Part shown: positions 16,643 to 25,888 of the stretch, piece by piece | Layout of the letters: the number at the start of each line of letters is the position of its first letter | Numbering within the stretch: position 1 is the stretch's first letter | NCBI RefSeq assembly: GCF_018403185.1 | Contig: NZ_BOSE01000001.1 | Coordinates: forward strand, 496,001 to 560,000 | Length of the DNA: 64,000 bases | Direction: 5' to 3' | Origin: Paenibacillus montaniterrae | Lineage (GTDB): Bacteria > Bacillota > Bacilli > Paenibacillales > Paenibacillaceae | Position numbers and translations under genes: made by a program | The notes under the pieces: generated by a model | What the model was told of the DNA's origin: nothing | The model's database searches: none | What the model saw: the letters and a program-made list of their open reading frames with translations, nothing else

Positions 16643-18022
16643 CTATTGGCCGCCTACTACTAGTTTTGAGATCTTAATCATCGGCTGCCCATTGGACACC
16701 GGCAAACTGCCGCTGGCTGCACCACATAAGCCGCCATCAAAGGCAAGATGCTTGCCCACCATTTCGACATTCATTAACGCTTCTACGCCCATCCCCATAA
16801 TCGTTGCGCCGCGAATCGGCTTTGTAATTTGACCATTTTCGATCAAATACGCTTCCTGCACGTTGAAGTTAAAAGAGCTTGTTTGCGGATTCGCTGTTCC
16901 TCCGCCAAACAGCTTGGCGAACACACCGTACTCAACGCTTGCAATAATATCCTTGTCCTCATCTTCGCCTGGTGCGATAAACGTGTTGGTCATGCGCGAC
17001 GTTGGAGCAAAGCGATACGATTCCTTGCGCCCGCAGCCAGTCGGCTGCATGCCCATTTTGCGTGCGCCGAGGCGATCGATCATATAGCCCTTCAAAATGC
17101 CGTTTTCGATTAGTAGATTTTTCGTAGACGGAAGCCCCTCATCATCGACATTGATCGTGCCCCATTCTCCCGCAATTGTGCCATCATCCCATGCTGTTAC
17201 CTTGCTGGAGGCGATTTGCTGACCGATTTTATCAGAAAATACGGAGCCGCCGCGAGCAACCGAGCTGGACTCAAGCGAATGACCGCATGCTTCATGGAAG
17301 AAGATGCCGCCCGTACCATTTGCGATGACAACAGGAAGCTCGCCAGTTGGGCTCGGCTCTGCGTAAAGCATCGTCACAGCTGTTTCGCTGGCTGCTCTGC
17401 CCATCTCCTCAGGATTATAGCGCTCGAACAGTTCAAACCCACCTTGAATTTCCGCACGGTGATTACCGGTCTGGTTCATAAGCCCATCACTTGCTACCGA
17501 GCGCACGCCAAAGCTCGTATAAATGCGGCGATCCTCTCCGCAATACCCATCGCTTGTTGCCAGAAAAATACGCTGATCCATATCCTTATATGTGATGACA
17601 GCCTGCACAATATCCTTGCTATAACTTCTGGCTGCATGATAAGCTCGCTTCATATAATCCACCTTCATTGCAGTCTGGACCGAGGATGGGACAATAAGCG
17701 TTTGACAATAGTTCACATTGTAACGCTCAACCAGCGTCACCTGCTTGCCCTTCGCCACACCTTCCATAGCATGAGCAACCTTCTTGGCAAGCTCAAGCAT
17801 AGCTGCAGCAGAAACATCATTTGTATACGCATATACGCATTCCGTTCCGCGCAGCAGTCGTACAGATGCGCCGAAGTCTTGACCAGATACTGCTGCATCC
17901 ATAATGCCATTTGTCATCGTCATACTATTTTTTTGCGTGTGCTCAACAAATACTTCAGCGTAGTCGCCGCCTGTTGACAGCGCCGCGCCGATAACCTCTT
18001 CCGCTAGCTTGCGAGATATCAT
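16643..18022 (-). CDS. tldD: TldD catalytic subunit of the TldD/TldE metalloprotease
   Basis: 459 residues with the zinc motif HEACGHSLE near residue 255, the hallmark of TldD. Other family segments are GTGGIFFHEACG, EWGTINVDDEG near 300 and the C-terminal GNGxG-like GATIMGMGVEAL. With TldE it forms a protease that degrades or matures small peptides in the cytoplasm. It lies between the opp genes upstream in transcription and tldE downstream; each side is filled by a repeat array. GGTGAGG precedes the ATG. Confidence 0.93.
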   Translation of the reverse strand: MISRKLAEEVIGAALSTGGDYAEVFVEHTQKNSMTMTNGIMDAAVSGQDFGASVRLLRGTECVYAYTNDVSAAAMLELAKKVAHAMEGVAKGKQVTLVERYNVNYCQTLIVPSSVQTAMKVDYMKRAYHAARSYSKDIVQAVITYKDMDQRIFLATSDGYCGEDRRIYTSFGVRSVASDGLMNQTGNHRAEIQGGFELFERYNPEEMGRAASETAVTMLYAEPSPTGELPVVIANGTGGIFFHEACGHSLESSSVARGGSVFSDKIGQQIASSKVTAWDDGTIAGEWGTINVDDEGLPSTKNLLIENGILKGYMIDRLGARKMGMQPTGCGRKESYRFAPTSRMTNTFIAPGEDEDKDIIASVEYGVFAKLFGGGTANPQTSSFNFNVQEAYLIENGQITKPIRGATIMGMGVEALMNVEMVGKHLAFDGGLCGAASGSLPVSNGQPMIKISKLVVGGQ

Positions 18023-18102
18023 AGCCTCACCGTCCTTAATTTAATTAATGTCATTAATAAATACGTAAGTCGAGTTAACTGCCATGCAACACTTCGTCAA
18101 AT

Positions 18103-18264
18103 CAGCGCTCCGGAACAAAGCATCCTACAGTCGCTTTTTAAATCAGCGCTCCGGAGCAAAGCATCCTACAGTCGCTTTTTAAATCGCAATACTTTTATTA
18201 AATTTTTTAAGGTTGCATTACGATGTTAAAGGCGACCCTCTTCGTTTTTCGGATGCTTTGCTCC
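18103..18264 (-). repeat. Element B, copy 4, with duplicated arm
   Basis: Full palindrome at 18153-18264 (GGAGCAAAGCATCC and GGATGCTTTGCTCC perfectly complementary; inner ATCGCAATAC and GCATTACGAT). A 43-base unit carrying one arm is duplicated at 18101-18143. It lies 80 bases upstream of the tldD start. Confidence 0.88.
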
Positions 18265-18269
18265 TCCGC

Positions 18270-18437
18270 TGGAGCTTTTTTGAGTGCAGGACCAAGAAGC
18301 TTGGACGCTAGTAGAAAATGAGGAGCGCAGCGTAGGCACTAGCTACGTGAGCACCGCAGCTTTCGGTAGCGTGACATATTCGCCGCCGACTAAGCTTCAA
18401 CGCAATCGCATCGTCATCAAAGTCCTGAATTTTGAAC
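18270..18437 (-). repeat. Element A, copy 9 (chimeric inner stem)
   Basis: Tail joined to B. One inner arm is the TTGGACGCTAG type, the other the TAGCGTGACAT type, so only the core ACGCTA/TAGCGT pairs. It appears to be a recombinant of two subtypes. Confidence 0.82.
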
Positions 18438-18457
18438 CTTCCTCTTTTCAATAAAAG

Positions 18458-18624
18458 GTTCAAAAGCAGGGCTTTCAGGACCAAGAAGATGGCACGATAC
18501 TAGAAAGCGAGGAGCGCAGCGTAGGCACTAGCTACGTGAGCACCGCAGCTTTCGGTAGCGTGACATATTCGCCGCCGACTAAGCTTCAACGCCCATCATC
18601 GTCATCAAAGTCGTGCTTTTGAAC
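18458..18624 (-). repeat. Element A, copy 10
   Basis: 167 bases. Outer arms GTTCAAAAGCAGGGCTTT and AAAGTCGTGCTTTTGAAC; inner arms ATGGCACGATACTAGAAAGC and GCTTTCGGTAGCGTGACAT. Its head ends 12 bases from the oppF stop. Confidence 0.9.
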
Positions 18625-18636
18625 CTTCCTCTACCT

Positions 18637-19596
18637 CTACACGTGATGGCATGCTACAAAATGTCCTTCCCCCATCTCCCTAAGCTGCGGCTTTACATTG
18701 CATTGCTCGCTGGCAAAGCTGCAGCGGCTGCGGAATTTGCAGCCTTTCTCCTGCATCGCTGCACTCATAATGTCTCCGCGAATAATTACATGCTCCTTCT
18801 GCTTCTGATAGACCGGGTCTGGTGTCGGAATGGCAGACAGCAGTCCCTTGGTATAAGGATGCAGCGGATTGCTGAACAGCTGATCCGTGCTCGCCTTCTC
18901 TACCATATTGCCAAGGTACATTACAGCGATATTGTTCGAAATATGCTTGACCATGCTAAGATCATGGGAAATGAACAGATATGTCAATCCCAGCTTTTCC
19001 TGCAAATCCATAAGCAGATTAATAACCTGCGCCTGAATCGACACGTCCAGCGCTGAAATTGCCTCGTCGCATACAATAAATTCCGGCTCAACCGCCAAAG
19101 CGCGGGCAATTCCGATCCGTTGCCGCTGACCTCCGGAAAACTCATGCGGAAAACGACTGGCATGCTCGCGATTCAAGCCGACCAGCTCCAGCAGCTCGTG
19201 AATGCGTGCCATACGCTGCTTGCCCTTGTAAATCTTGTGAATATCGATGCCTTCTCCAATAATTTCGCCTACCGTCATTCTCGGATTAAGCGAAGCATAC
19301 GGATCTTGAAAAATCATTTGCATTTGCTTGGTCAGCTGCTTATACTGCTTGCGCGAGCTGCGATGAACATCCTGGCCCTTAAACACGACATTGCCACCGT
19401 CAGCCTCATACAGTCGCAGCACGGTACGCCCTACTGTCGTTTTGCCGCAGCCGGATTCGCCGACAAGGCCTAACGTTTCACCGCGTTTTATATCAAAGCT
19501 GATGCCATCGAGCACCTTGTTCACCTTGCCGCCGCCAATCGGGAACACCTTCTCCAAATCACTGACATGAAGCAGCACTTCCTGCTCTTTACTCAT
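18637..19596 (-). CDS. oppF: Oligopeptide ABC transporter ATPase OppF
   Basis: 319-residue ATPase: Walker [10 protein letters not shown] near residue 46, signature [15 protein letters not shown] near 148, Walker [14 protein letters not shown] near 172, and the oligopeptide-transporter C-terminal cap with a [14 protein letters not shown] cysteine cluster near 285. It energises the membrane importer with OppD. Its ATG overlaps the oppD stop (TAATG), so the two are co-translated. Last gene of oppABCDF; no terminator hairpin was seen, only the repeat array 12 bases later. Confidence 0.93.
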   Translation of the reverse strand: MSKEQEVLLHVSDLEKVFPIGGGKVNKVLDGISFDIKRGETLGLVGESGCGKTTVGRTVLRLYEADGGNVVFKGQDVHRSSRKQYKQLTKQMQMIFQDPYASLNPRMTVGEIIGEGIDIHKIYKGKQRMARIHELLELVGLNREHASRFPHEFSGGQRQRIGIARALAVEPEFIVCDEAISALDVSIQAQVINLLMDLQEKLGLTYLFISHDLSMVKHISNNIAVMYLGNMVEKASTDQLFSNPLHPYTKGLLSAIPTPDPVYQKQKEHVIIRGDIMSAAMQEKGCKFRSRCSFASEQCNVKPQLREMGEGHFVACHHV

Positions 19597-20627
19597 TAGC
19601 GAACTCCCCCGTCCATAACGATATGCTGCAAATGAGGACGCTCAACCTTTGGCGCTGACGGATCAAGCAGCCAGCATGCCGCTTGATGCTGATCAACGAT
19701 GTTAAAGCTTGGAGGTGCCTCCTCCTGGCAAATATGCATGCAGTAGCCGCAGCGCGCAGCAAATGCGCAGCCTTTTGGCGGCATCAGCATATCCGGAGGC
19801 GAGCCTGGGATTACCGACAAGCGCTTGCTTGATTTGCCCGTCAAGCTTGGCATGGACTGCAGCAGCCCCCATGTGTACGGATGCTTAGGGTCATAAAAGA
19901 TTTCCTCCGCTGTGCCGCTCTCTACGATACAGCCTCCATACATAACCGCGATCCGGTCAGCCATATGGGCCACAACACCCATATCATGCGTAATCAGCAC
20001 AATTGCCGTGCCAAGCGTTTGCTTCAGCTCGTTCATCAGCTGCAAAATTTGCGCCTGCATCGTAACGTCCAGCGCAGTTGTCGGCTCATCCGCCAGCAGC
20101 ACCTGCGAGTTGCAGGCAAGCGCAATTGCAATCATAACGCGCTGACGCATACCGCCGCTAAACTGATGCGGATAGCGCTCCATATTGCTTTCAGGATTCG
20201 GAATGCCGACCATTGAAAGCATTTCAATCGCACGCGCACGAGCTTCCTTGCTGCTCAGCTTTTCGTGCTTTTGAATGCCCTCCATAATTTGCCGACCAAT
20301 TTTCATAGTCGGATTAAGCGAGGTCATCGGGTCCTGGAAAATCATCGAAATTTCCTTGCCGCGCAGCTTTTCCATTTGCTTTTCCGAATATTGCGCGATA
20401 TCAACGCCCTTGAACAGTATTTTGCCTTGCTTCAACCGTGCCGGAGGTGTAGGCAGCAGTCCCATAACCGACTGAATCGTCACACTTTTGCCGCTGCCGG
20501 ATTCTCCAACAATGGCAAGCGTTTCCCCCTTGTTCAAATGGAAGGAAACACCACGAACAGCTTGAACCTCGCCTGCATACGTATCAAACGACACCGTCAA
20601 TTGTTGTACATCAAGAATTTTCTCCAT
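19596..20627 (-). CDS. oppD: Oligopeptide ABC transporter ATPase OppD
   Basis: 343-residue partner ATPase with Walker A GESGSGKSV, signature FSGGMRQRVMIAIAL, Walker B VLLADEPTTALD and the C-terminal cluster CAFAARCGYCMHIC found in Opp/Dpp ATPases. The start at 20627 is preferred because TAGGAGGAGC precedes it and it lies ten bases after the oppC stop; an upstream extension would overlap oppC without a ribosome site. Confidence 0.93.
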   Translation of the reverse strand: MEKILDVQQLTVSFDTYAGEVQAVRGVSFHLNKGETLAIVGESGSGKSVTIQSVMGLLPTPPARLKQGKILFKGVDIAQYSEKQMEKLRGKEISMIFQDPMTSLNPTMKIGRQIMEGIQKHEKLSSKEARARAIEMLSMVGIPNPESNMERYPHQFSGGMRQRVMIAIALACNSQVLLADEPTTALDVTMQAQILQLMNELKQTLGTAIVLITHDMGVVAHMADRIAVMYGGCIVESGTAEEIFYDPKHPYTWGLLQSMPSLTGKSSKRLSVIPGSPPDMLMPPKGCAFAARCGYCMHICQEEAPPSFNIVDQHQAACWLLDPSAPKVERPHLQHIVMDGGVR

Positions 20628-20637
20628 GGTGCTCCTC

Positions 20638-21573
20638 CTAATTTCTAAGCTTTGGATCGAATGCATCGCGCAGTCCATCGCCGAACAGATTGAAGCTTAG
20701 CATAATTAAGCTGATGAGTGCCGCAGGAATAAACAGCTGCGAAGGGTAAATCTGGAACACGCTAATACCGCTATTGACAAGCTGACCCCAGCTGGACATC
20801 GGAGGCTTAATGCCGATACCAATAAAGCTTAAGTACGCTTCATAAAAGATCGCTGAAGGAATCGCCATCGTCATGCTGACAATTAAAATGCTTAGCGTAT
20901 TCGGAATTAAATGCTTGAAAATCAATCGCCAGGAGGATGCGCCAAGCGCTCTTGAAGCCAATACAAACTCTCGCTCCTTAAGCTGCAAGACGAGGCCGCG
21001 AATGTTGCGCGCTGCTCCCATCCAGCCTGTCAAAGCGAAAGCTAAAATGATCGGCAGCGGACCCGAACCAAAATAAATCATAATTAAAATGACGTAAATA
21101 AGCTGCGGCACACACATGCCGATGTCGGTAATGCGCATAATGATCATGTCGGTTTTGCCGCCAAAATAGCCTGAAATACCACCGATAACCATCCCTAGCA
21201 AGCTCGGAATAATCGCTCCAATAATGCCGACTGCCAGCGATACTCTGGCTCCCATCCATATGCGCGCCCATAAATCGCGTCCTAGCGTGTCGGTGCCAAA
21301 CCAGTGCGTTGATGACACAGGTGCATTGATATTGCTCAAATTCGTTTGGTTATATGAATACGGCGTCAACCATGGTCCAACAATCGCCATCACGATTGTC
21401 AGCACAATAATCGACAAGCCGAGCATTGCCACCTTGTTTTTGACCAGACGGTTCATCGCATCCTTCCAGAAGGAAAGGCTGGGACGAACAATCGCTTCAT
21501 GCTGAAGCTCAGCTTTATTAATAAAGTTGAACTTTTTGTTGGCAGACTTCGCTTCACTCGTAGAATTCATCAT
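20638..21573 (-). CDS. oppC: Oligopeptide ABC permease OppC
   Basis: 311-residue inner-membrane permease. A cytoplasmic N-terminal tail of about 45 residues is followed by a first helix (VAMLGLSIIVLTIVMAIVG) and about five further helices. The coupling-loop signature EFVLASRALGASSWRLIFKH lies near residue 205. It pairs with OppB to form the pore. AAGGAGGTGC precedes a double ATG start. Confidence 0.93.
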   Translation of the reverse strand: MMNSTSEAKSANKKFNFINKAELQHEAIVRPSLSFWKDAMNRLVKNKVAMLGLSIIVLTIVMAIVGPWLTPYSYNQTNLSNINAPVSSTHWFGTDTLGRDLWARIWMGARVSLAVGIIGAIIPSLLGMVIGGISGYFGGKTDMIIMRITDIGMCVPQLIYVILIMIYFGSGPLPIILAFALTGWMGAARNIRGLVLQLKEREFVLASRALGASSWRLIFKHLIPNTLSILIVSMTMAIPSAIFYEAYLSFIGIGIKPPMSSWGQLVNSGISVFQIYPSQLFIPAALISLIMLSFNLFGDGLRDAFDPKLRN

Positions 21574-21581
21574 GCACCTCC

Positions 21582-22502
21582 TTAATCCGCTACACGAATA
21601 CGGGGATCAATTACACCGTATACGAGATCGACGATAAAGTTGGCTGCCACTAGAAAGGCGCCAAAAAATACAGTCAAGCCAAGCGCCATCGTATAATCCA
21701 AGGACTGGACCGATTGCACAAAATGCATTCCCAGTCCAGGAATTGCAAAAATTTGCTCAACGACAAACGTTCCCATCAGTACATTTGCAACCAATGGCCC
21801 TAATACTGTAACAATCGGCAGCATTGCATTGCGAAGCTGGTGGCTCCATACAATTTGCCGTTCATTCAAGCCTTTGGCTCTTGCTGTTTTAATATAATCC
21901 TGGGTAGTAACCTCCAGCATGCTTGCCCGCATCAGCCTTGTAAGCGTGGCCAGCAAGCCCAAACCCATTGCAATCGAAGGCAGAACGGTATATTCCCAGC
22001 CCTTCCACTGTGCCACCGGAAACCACCCCAGCTTGACGCTGAAGCCATATTGCAGCAGCGTTCCCATAATAAAGCTTGGTACAGAAATCCCTATAACAGC
22101 AACCAGAACGGACATATAATCCGCTGCTTTGCCGCGCCTTCTGGCTGCCACAACACCTAGCGCCAGGCCAATTGGCAAAGCAAAAGCAAGCGCACGCAGG
22201 CCCAGCTCAGCGGAAACAGGGAAAGATTCCGCAATAATGCTGTTTACAGAGCGATTGACATATTTAAGAGAATAGCCCAAATCTCCTTGAACCAAATTGC
22301 CCAAATACGTAAAGTACTGCTCGTACAACGGCCTGTCCAAACCGTAGTAGCTGATCATCCTTTGTTGTACCTCTGCCGAAAGTAGTACCTCTGTTTGAAA
22401 AGGATTACCTGGAAGGGAGCGCAACAGGAAGAATGAGACGGTTGCCAGCAACCAAATTGTAATAAGAGAAATTATCAACCTCTTTAGAATATATTTAAGC
22501 AA
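21582..22502 (-). CDS. oppB: Oligopeptide ABC permease OppB
   Basis: 306-residue permease with an N-terminal helix (LIISLITIWLLATVSFFLL), the RSLPGNPF segment, and the coupling motif DYIKTARAKGLNERQIVWSH near residue 200. The start is a TTG supported by a full GGAGGTGATC ribosome site eight bases upstream. The gap of 124 bases to oppA holds a small hairpin that may tune the oppA-to-oppB ratio. Confidence 0.93.
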   Translation of the reverse strand: MLKYILKRLIISLITIWLLATVSFFLLRSLPGNPFQTEVLLSAEVQQRMISYYGLDRPLYEQYFTYLGNLVQGDLGYSLKYVNRSVNSIIAESFPVSAELGLRALAFALPIGLALGVVAARRRGKAADYMSVLVAVIGISVPSFIMGTLLQYGFSVKLGWFPVAQWKGWEYTVLPSIAMGLGLLATLTRLMRASMLEVTTQDYIKTARAKGLNERQIVWSHQLRNAMLPIVTVLGPLVANVLMGTFVVEQIFAIPGLGMHFVQSVQSLDYTMALGLTVFFGAFLVAANFIVDLVYGVIDPRIRVAD

Positions 22503-22590
22503 ACGATCACCTCCGCAGGTCCCTATTCATAACTGTTCAACAAGCGTGGACTTCCCGAACTTTACCTCTAAACAAAATAGCAAGAAAGAA

Positions 22591-22606
22591 GGGGACGCAT
22601 CTCCCC
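22591..22606 (-). promoter_or_regulatory. Hairpin between oppA and oppB
   Basis: GGGGA and TCCCC arms around a six-base loop, behind the oppA stop. It has no T-run, so it looks like a processing or 3'-protection hairpin rather than a terminator. Confidence 0.4.
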
Positions 22607-22626
22607 TCCTTTCCTATTGTTTTACA

Positions 22627-24288
22627 TTACTTCGTCACATCAGCATAAAGCAGCTGCGAAGCAGCGCCAAGTGGTGAACGGACAATGCCGCTTACATAAT
22701 CTTTGGCGATGTAGCTCGTTCCTGGATACAGGAATGGCTCCAACGGTCCATTTTCAAACAAATATTTCTCAGCTTCAAACAATCCGGAATAACGTGCTCC
22801 TTCATCCATTTGAGCCATGGCTGTGTTGTACATATTCGTGAAGGTTTCATCATTCCAGCCTGTCCAGTTGATGCTGCCGTTAGCTAGCCAATAGCCAAGA
22901 ATCGTCGATGCATCCTCAGAAGCATCAAGACTTTGCACGTAAATGTCATATTCGCGGTTCATTGTTGCTTGAATCGCCTGCGGTGTAGGCATTACTGTAA
23001 TTTCGATATTCGTTAGGCCAAGGTTAGTGCTCCATGCATCCTGCAGCGCCTCTGCGTACAGCTTTTGACGTCCTTCCATGGCGACATAAGTCAGCTTAGG
23101 AAGATTGTCAAGCGTCATGCCAGTTTCCTCAAGCGCTTTGTTCAAGTAGCTTTTTGCAAGATCAACATCTGCTGTAGAGCCGATGCCTTGGAATGGGAAT
23201 TGCACATGGAACGTTGCTGCCGATGCAACTGTTGTCGGCAAAATAAAGCGGTTTGCAGCTTGTGTACCTGGAGCAGCAACTGCATTCGCTACGCCAGTAC
23301 GATCAATCGCATAGCTTAGCGCTTTGCGGAAGTTGCGATTGCTGATCAGCTTGCCAGCCTCAGGCGATGTGCCGTCCATGTTGAACTGAAGCATTTGGGA
23401 CGAACCGCCTAGTGCTGACTTGGCATCTGGGTATTTGCTAATAAGCTGTGCCGCAATATCCGGGATATAGTCGATCTGTCCGGAATCAAACATGCTTGAC
23501 ATCGTGTTGGCATCTGGAATAATCAGCTGTGTAATGCCGTCAAGCTTAATGCGGTCCTTGTCCCAGTAGTTTTCATTTTTCACCAACACAAGCTCGGACT
23601 CATGCACCCAATTTTCCAGCTTGAATGGACCGTTGGTAATCATTTTGCTTGCATCTGCTGCGTATTGGTCGCCGTGCTGTTCAACCAATTCCTGCTTTAC
23701 AGGGTAAAAGTAAGAGTTTGAGGCCAGTACCGTCAAGAAAAAGCTGACAGGGCGAGCAAGCTTGATTTCAAGCGTATATTCATCCAGCGCTTTAATGCCA
23801 ACTTGAGCAGGATCTGTAATTTCCCCTTTATTGAACGCTTCGGCATTGGCAACATCGTACAATGTTTCTACGAAAGCTGAGCCAGTGTTCGGGTCGATAA
23901 AACGAAGCAACGAGTACTCAAAATCTTTCGCTGTTAATGGTGTGCCATCAGACCAGGTAGATTGACGCAAATGGAACGTATACGTCAAACCGTCGTCGGA
24001 AATATCCCAAGTTTCAGCGATGCCAGGCTCGATTTTATTGTCGTATGTACGAACCAAGCCCTCACTAATGTGATACAGGATTTCATTAGCCAGGTCATCC
24101 TGACTTTTGCCACTGTCCAAAGTACCTGGTTCTTTATTCACTGCATAGGTAAGTACTTTAGACCCGGCTCCCCCCGAGCTGCCCTTGTCGTTGCCAGACT
24201 CGCTGCTGTTATTAGTCGCTGTACACGCAGACAACAACATGGCACTGGCTGTTAGAGCAAGAACTAGCTTTGAAAAACCTTTCTTCAT
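22627..24288 (-). CDS. oppA: Oligopeptide-binding lipoprotein OppA
   Basis: 553-residue extracytoplasmic solute-binding protein of family 5. The signal peptide ends in the lipobox LSAC near residue 22, so it is anchored to the membrane outer face. The mature part has typical segments: YHISEGLVRTYDNKIEPGIA near residue 75, FSRNFRKALSYAIDR-like NRNFRKALSYAIDRT near 325, and the C-terminal YDIYVQSLDASEDASTILG near 435. It delivers peptides to OppBC. GGAGGG precedes the ATG and a good promoter lies at 24321-24348. Confidence 0.94.
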   Translation of the reverse strand: MKKGFSKLVLALTASAMLLSACTATNNSSESGNDKGSSGGAGSKVLTYAVNKEPGTLDSGKSQDDLANEILYHISEGLVRTYDNKIEPGIAETWDISDDGLTYTFHLRQSTWSDGTPLTAKDFEYSLLRFIDPNTGSAFVETLYDVANAEAFNKGEITDPAQVGIKALDEYTLEIKLARPVSFFLTVLASNSYFYPVKQELVEQHGDQYAADASKMITNGPFKLENWVHESELVLVKNENYWDKDRIKLDGITQLIIPDANTMSSMFDSGQIDYIPDIAAQLISKYPDAKSALGGSSQMLQFNMDGTSPEAGKLISNRNFRKALSYAIDRTGVANAVAAPGTQAANRFILPTTVASAATFHVQFPFQGIGSTADVDLAKSYLNKALEETGMTLDNLPKLTYVAMEGRQKLYAEALQDAWSTNLGLTNIEITVMPTPQAIQATMNREYDIYVQSLDASEDASTILGYWLANGSINWTGWNDETFTNMYNTAMAQMDEGARYSGLFEAEKYLFENGPLEPFLYPGTSYIAKDYVSGIVRSPLGAASQLLYADVTK

Positions 24289-24320
24289 CTCTATCCCTCC
24301 ACTTGTTATGTTTCTACTTT

Positions 24321-24348
24321 ATTATAGTTGAATATGAAAAATTGACAA
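24321..24348 (-). promoter_or_regulatory. Promoter of the opp operon
   Basis: On the minus strand TTGTCA and TATAAT are 16 bases apart, about 35 bases upstream of the oppA start, in an AT-rich region. Confidence 0.65.
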
Positions 24349-24408
24349 TTAGTAAATGTAAATAAATTTTTATATTATAATACAGGGCTTTGTTGACACT
24401 TACTAAAT
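24342..24408 (-). promoter_or_regulatory. Pair of 16-base direct repeats upstream of oppA
   Basis: TTGACAATTAGTAAAT (24342-24357) and TTGACACTTACTAAAT (24393-24408) differ at two positions and start 51 bases apart, near five helical turns. The inner copy covers the -35 box, so they may be a regulator site. Confidence 0.45.
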
Positions 24409-24458
24409 TACAATTAAACATATTGTTGAAATTTAATGTGATTAAATAAATGATAGAC

Positions 24459-24506
24459 AAAAAAGCCGAGAGATCATCTACTGTTTTAGCAGATGATCTC
24501 CCGGCT
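24459..24506 (-). terminator. Terminator of the MoxR-DUF58-DUF4129 operon
   Basis: Sixteen-base arms AGCCGAGAGATCATCT and AGATGATCTCCCGGCT, one mismatch, 11-base loop, then six T on the minus strand. Strong intrinsic terminator. Confidence 0.85.
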
Positions 24507-24574
24507 ATAAGAGCAAATATAAGCGCGAAAAACGGTGCTCTTTTTGCATATGCTCCACAAATATATCCATGAAG

Positions 24575-25888
24575 TTAATTTTTTTGCTCTTCCACCTTAT
24601 GCCGCAAGCCCTCAACATGCTGTGCGTCAGGTTCAACATTGCCATAGCGAATTTCGTTATAGCTGTGCAATAGCTCGTTGTAAATTTCCGTTGTTGGTTG
24701 ATCCTTCATCAGCAGCTTCAAGTTTTCCTGAGCCGTTTTGCTTGCCGCAATCGGCTCGCCTTGCTTTAGGCCAAAGGATAAGGCTAGCACATAGAGCGCC
24801 TTCACCTTTTCGCGGCTGCTGAGCTTGCTCCATTGCTTCAGACTCGGCCTTGCCAAACCTCTGACTCGCTTACGTTTATGCTTGTTTTTTTGCGGAATAA
24901 TGCCCTCGATTTCATCGGTATAGCCTTCACCGCTTTGCTTGAGCAGCGCCCGGCGGTTAAGCATGCGATGAATCAGCTTCAGCAGCAGCGGAATCAGCTT
25001 GGTCACGATATAATAGATAGCGACTAATACCGCGACAACAATGAAAGCAATAGCCAGCCATTTCAGGATTTGCTCCAGCACCAGCCAAAAGCGGGAAGGC
25101 TCACTTGCCTCTTCCAGCTCTCCCAAATCGAATTGCGGCTGCTGCGGCTGCTCAACAGGCTGCTGCTCGGCGGCTGGCTCACGGGAAAGCCATCCAAGCA
25201 GCCATTGATAAAGCTGCTTCAACCACTGCTCCAGCTTTTCCTGTACACTCCTTATCAGCGCAATTCCAACAACAACTAAAGCGATGATTGTAATATACAA
25301 GCGATTCATTGCAACAGAGCGTCGAATCGTCGTGGATGCGTTATCAATCATTTGCTGATCGCGCACCGTGCGCTCATTGTGAATATATAAAAATAGAATG
25401 CATGCAACAATGCCAAGCGCAAAGAAAATGCTATTGAAAAGGGCTAGCTTGGCAAGCGTAATAACCTTTAAGATTTGCAAGCCAACCGCTGCAAATAGCA
25501 TGATCAGCATAATCAGCGTTGAAAAGCTGTTATACCAGTTGTGAAGCAGCGAGCGAAAGCTGCTTTCAACAAAGGCAATACCGACGAGCCCGCAAGCGAT
25601 CCAGGCCCATTCGTCTATTTGCGCAGGCAAAAGCGCAGCCAGCAACGCAACAGGCAGTATGCCAAGAATGGCGACGGACAGTATCCGATAGCCGTTTTTA
25701 ATCGCTTTTCCAGAACGAAACACAAATTGCGGCACACAATAGACGATGACCAGCAATGCTGCCCATAGCGGCAGCTGCGCCGATGGCAACAAATAAATAC
25801 CGATTGTAAGCCAGATAGGAGCATAGAAAATCAGCTCAATGACGGCTCGCAGAAAAGGCTTAAGAAGGAATGCGATCTGGCGTGCCAT
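24575..25888 (-). CDS. Multi-pass membrane protein with DUF4129-like C-terminus
   Basis: About 437 residues. Roughly six hydrophobic helices fill the first 210 residues, then a glutamine/proline-rich linker (EQQPVEQPQQPQ), one more helix (LAIAFIVVAVLVAIYYIVTKL) and a basic C-terminal domain ending in ETxEYxx-like TTEIYNELLHSYNEIRYGN, as in DUF4129 domains. The transglutaminase-like domain usually found between these parts in TgpA-type proteins is absent. The start at 25888 has GGGGAGGG upstream and overlaps the DUF58 gene by 29 bases. Function unknown; probably a membrane partner of the MoxR ATPase. Confidence 0.75.
   Translation of the reverse strand: MARQIAFLLKPFLRAVIELIFYAPIWLTIGIYLLPSAQLPLWAALLVIVYCVPQFVFRSGKAIKNGYRILSVAILGILPVALLAALLPAQIDEWAWIACGLVGIAFVESSFRSLLHNWYNSFSTLIMLIMLFAAVGLQILKVITLAKLALFNSIFFALGIVACILFLYIHNERTVRDQQMIDNASTTIRRSVAMNRLYITIIALVVVGIALIRSVQEKLEQWLKQLYQWLLGWLSREPAAEQQPVEQPQQPQFDLGELEEASEPSRFWLVLEQILKWLAIAFIVVAVLVAIYYIVTKLIPLLLKLIHRMLNRRALLKQSGEGYTDEIEGIIPQKNKHKRKRVRGLARPSLKQWSKLSSREKVKALYVLALSFGLKQGEPIAASKTAQENLKLLMKDQPTTEIYNELLHSYNEIRYGNVEPDAQHVEGLRHKVEEQKN

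Noticed and set aside
17216..17977. 253-codon frame antisense to tldD
   Set aside because: It is a shadow of a well-supported gene; no ribosome site and no recognisable domain.
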